Assembly: GCA_021793855.1 (NCBI GenBank)
Contig: JAJYRY010000070.1
Location: 1-5,759, forward strand
Origin: Thermoplasmata archaeon
GTDB lineage: Archaea; Thermoplasmatota; Thermoplasmata; Thermoplasmatales; GCA-001856825
Direction: 5' to 3'
DNA: 5,759 nt
Below, piece after piece: positions 5,284 to 5,759 of the stretch. The notes beneath the pieces were generated by a model that did no database searches, was not told the origin of the DNA, and saw only the letters and a list, made by a program, of their open reading frames with translations. The position numbers were made by a program, and so were the translations under genes. Positions within the stretch are counted from its first letter, which is position 1; each line of letters starts with the position of its first letter.

Positions 5284-5759
5284 CTAGTTTGAGAATAGTT
5301 TCTTAACCCTTTCAGTGAGCAGCACTGTTCCTATAGACAGAACTTTCTCATTCTCCACATCTATTGCAGTCATGGATGCAAGCTTGATGTCTATACCGTA
5401 ACTCTCCCTTTCGTTCAATCCCAGAAAACTAGCAGTGAGGACCCTTATGGGAAGAGCATGGCTTACAAACAGGTACTGTCCCTCGTAATCAGCAAGCGCA
5501 CTCTTCAACCTATCTAACTGAGAACTCCAAGTCTCCATTCCCAGATCTTCCCTGTTTAACTTAGGGACTTCGTCTACTTTGTATCCGTTATAGGGCCCAA
5601 GACCCGACTCCCTTATCTTGGAATTTTCCGTTACCTTCAGGCCGATGACTTCTCCGACGGTCCTCGCGGTCTGCTTGGTCCTGAGAAGAGGACTGCAGAC
5701 GATTCCATCAAACTTCAGTCCCTTAAGTTGCTCAGCCGAGAAGAGAATCTGTTCTACCC
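5284..5759 (-). CDS. Histidine phosphatase / phosphoglycerate mutase-like protein (N-terminus beyond window)
   Basis: The minus-strand frame is open from the right edge to the TAG at 5284-5286, giving 157 complete residues plus a partial codon. Family marks of the histidine phosphatase superfamily are clear: CSPLLRTKQTA (about 5665-5697) with the second-pocket arginine (codon 5680-5682); RESGLGPYNGY, with the likely acid/base glutamate (codon 5608-5610); and FVSHALPIR, carrying the second catalytic histidine (codon 5458-5460), where family members more often have SHG. The first catalytic motif, RHG, would lie just upstream and is lost to the window edge. The enzyme could be a cofactor-dependent phosphoglycerate mutase, a broad phosphomonoesterase or a cobalamin-pathway phosphatase of the CobC type; the visible part does not separate these. 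The first ATG in frame, at 5538, is internal, since conserved motifs extend well upstream of it. The gene is cytoplasmic and convergent with the membrane protein gene. Confidence 0.88.
   Translation of the reverse strand, partial: VEQILFSAEQLKGLKFDGIVCSPLLRTKQTARTVGEVIGLKVTENSKIRESGLGPYNGYKVDEVPKLNREDLGMETWSSQLDRLKSALADYEGQYLFVSHALPIRVLTASFLGLNERESYGIDIKLASMTAIDVENEKVLSIGTVLLTERVKKLFSN

Noticed and set aside
5284..5538. An 84-residue protein starting at the ATG at 5538 as a complete gene.
   Set aside because: The same frame stays open to the window edge and upstream encodes conserved histidine-phosphatase motifs (SPLLRTKQTA and RESGLGPYNG), so the ATG is internal and the gene is cut by the window.
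1..5759. tRNA or rRNA genes, CRISPR arrays, insertion sequences, integrase or attachment sites.
   Set aside because: Reading both strands, I found no cloverleaf in the intergenic regions, no regularly spaced direct repeats, no transposase or integrase motifs and no terminal repeats.

Overview
The window looks like a chromosomal segment from a thermoacidophilic archaeon, most likely a member or relative of the Thermoplasmatales. This rests on four things: an archaeal-type valyl-tRNA synthetase (TTRPELIAACVA and VVSRQRYFATPIP signatures); AT-rich TATA-like elements centred about 24-25 bases before the start codons of at least four genes, as expected for leaderless archaeal transcripts; heavy use of AGG/AGA arginine codons; and a sequon-rich, cysteine-free secreted protein. 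No database search was possible, so the taxonomic call is an inference.

Layout. Positions 1-708 (minus strand) hold the N-terminal 236 residues of an exported, probably heavily N-glycosylated surface protein whose C-terminus lies beyond the left edge. A 165-base divergent promoter region (709-873) separates it from valS (874-3498, plus), a complete 874-residue valyl-tRNA synthetase. Then come a small winged-helix-like plus zinc-ribbon protein (3533-3907, GTG start) and a PPC/DUF296 domain protein (3897-4313). These two overlap by 11 bases, and a strong TATA element for the second gene sits inside the 3' end of the first. After a 192-base intergenic stretch with several inverted repeats comes a four-helix membrane protein of unknown function (4506-5015). 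It converges across 268 non-coding bases on a histidine-phosphatase (phosphoglycerate mutase-like) gene on the minus strand (5284 to beyond 5759), whose N-terminus, including the RHG motif, is cut off by the right edge.

How the genes relate. valS, the zinc-ribbon gene and the PPC gene are tightly packed on one strand and may be partly co-transcribed, but each has a TATA-like element at leaderless spacing, so each could be initiated separately. The zinc-ribbon and PPC proteins both look like candidate regulators or nucleic-acid binders, and no direct functional link to valS is visible. The membrane protein and the phosphatase appear to be independent units.

The most notable points are: a valyl-tRNA synthetase whose KMSKS loop reads PMHAS, with both lysines gone; a consistent leaderless promoter architecture, including one promoter buried in a coding sequence; two edge-truncated genes readable only as open frames running off the window; and two intergenic regions with inverted repeats, one pair arranged in an interleaved, pseudoknot-like order. 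I saw no clear evidence of a new defence, mobile or multi-gene system.
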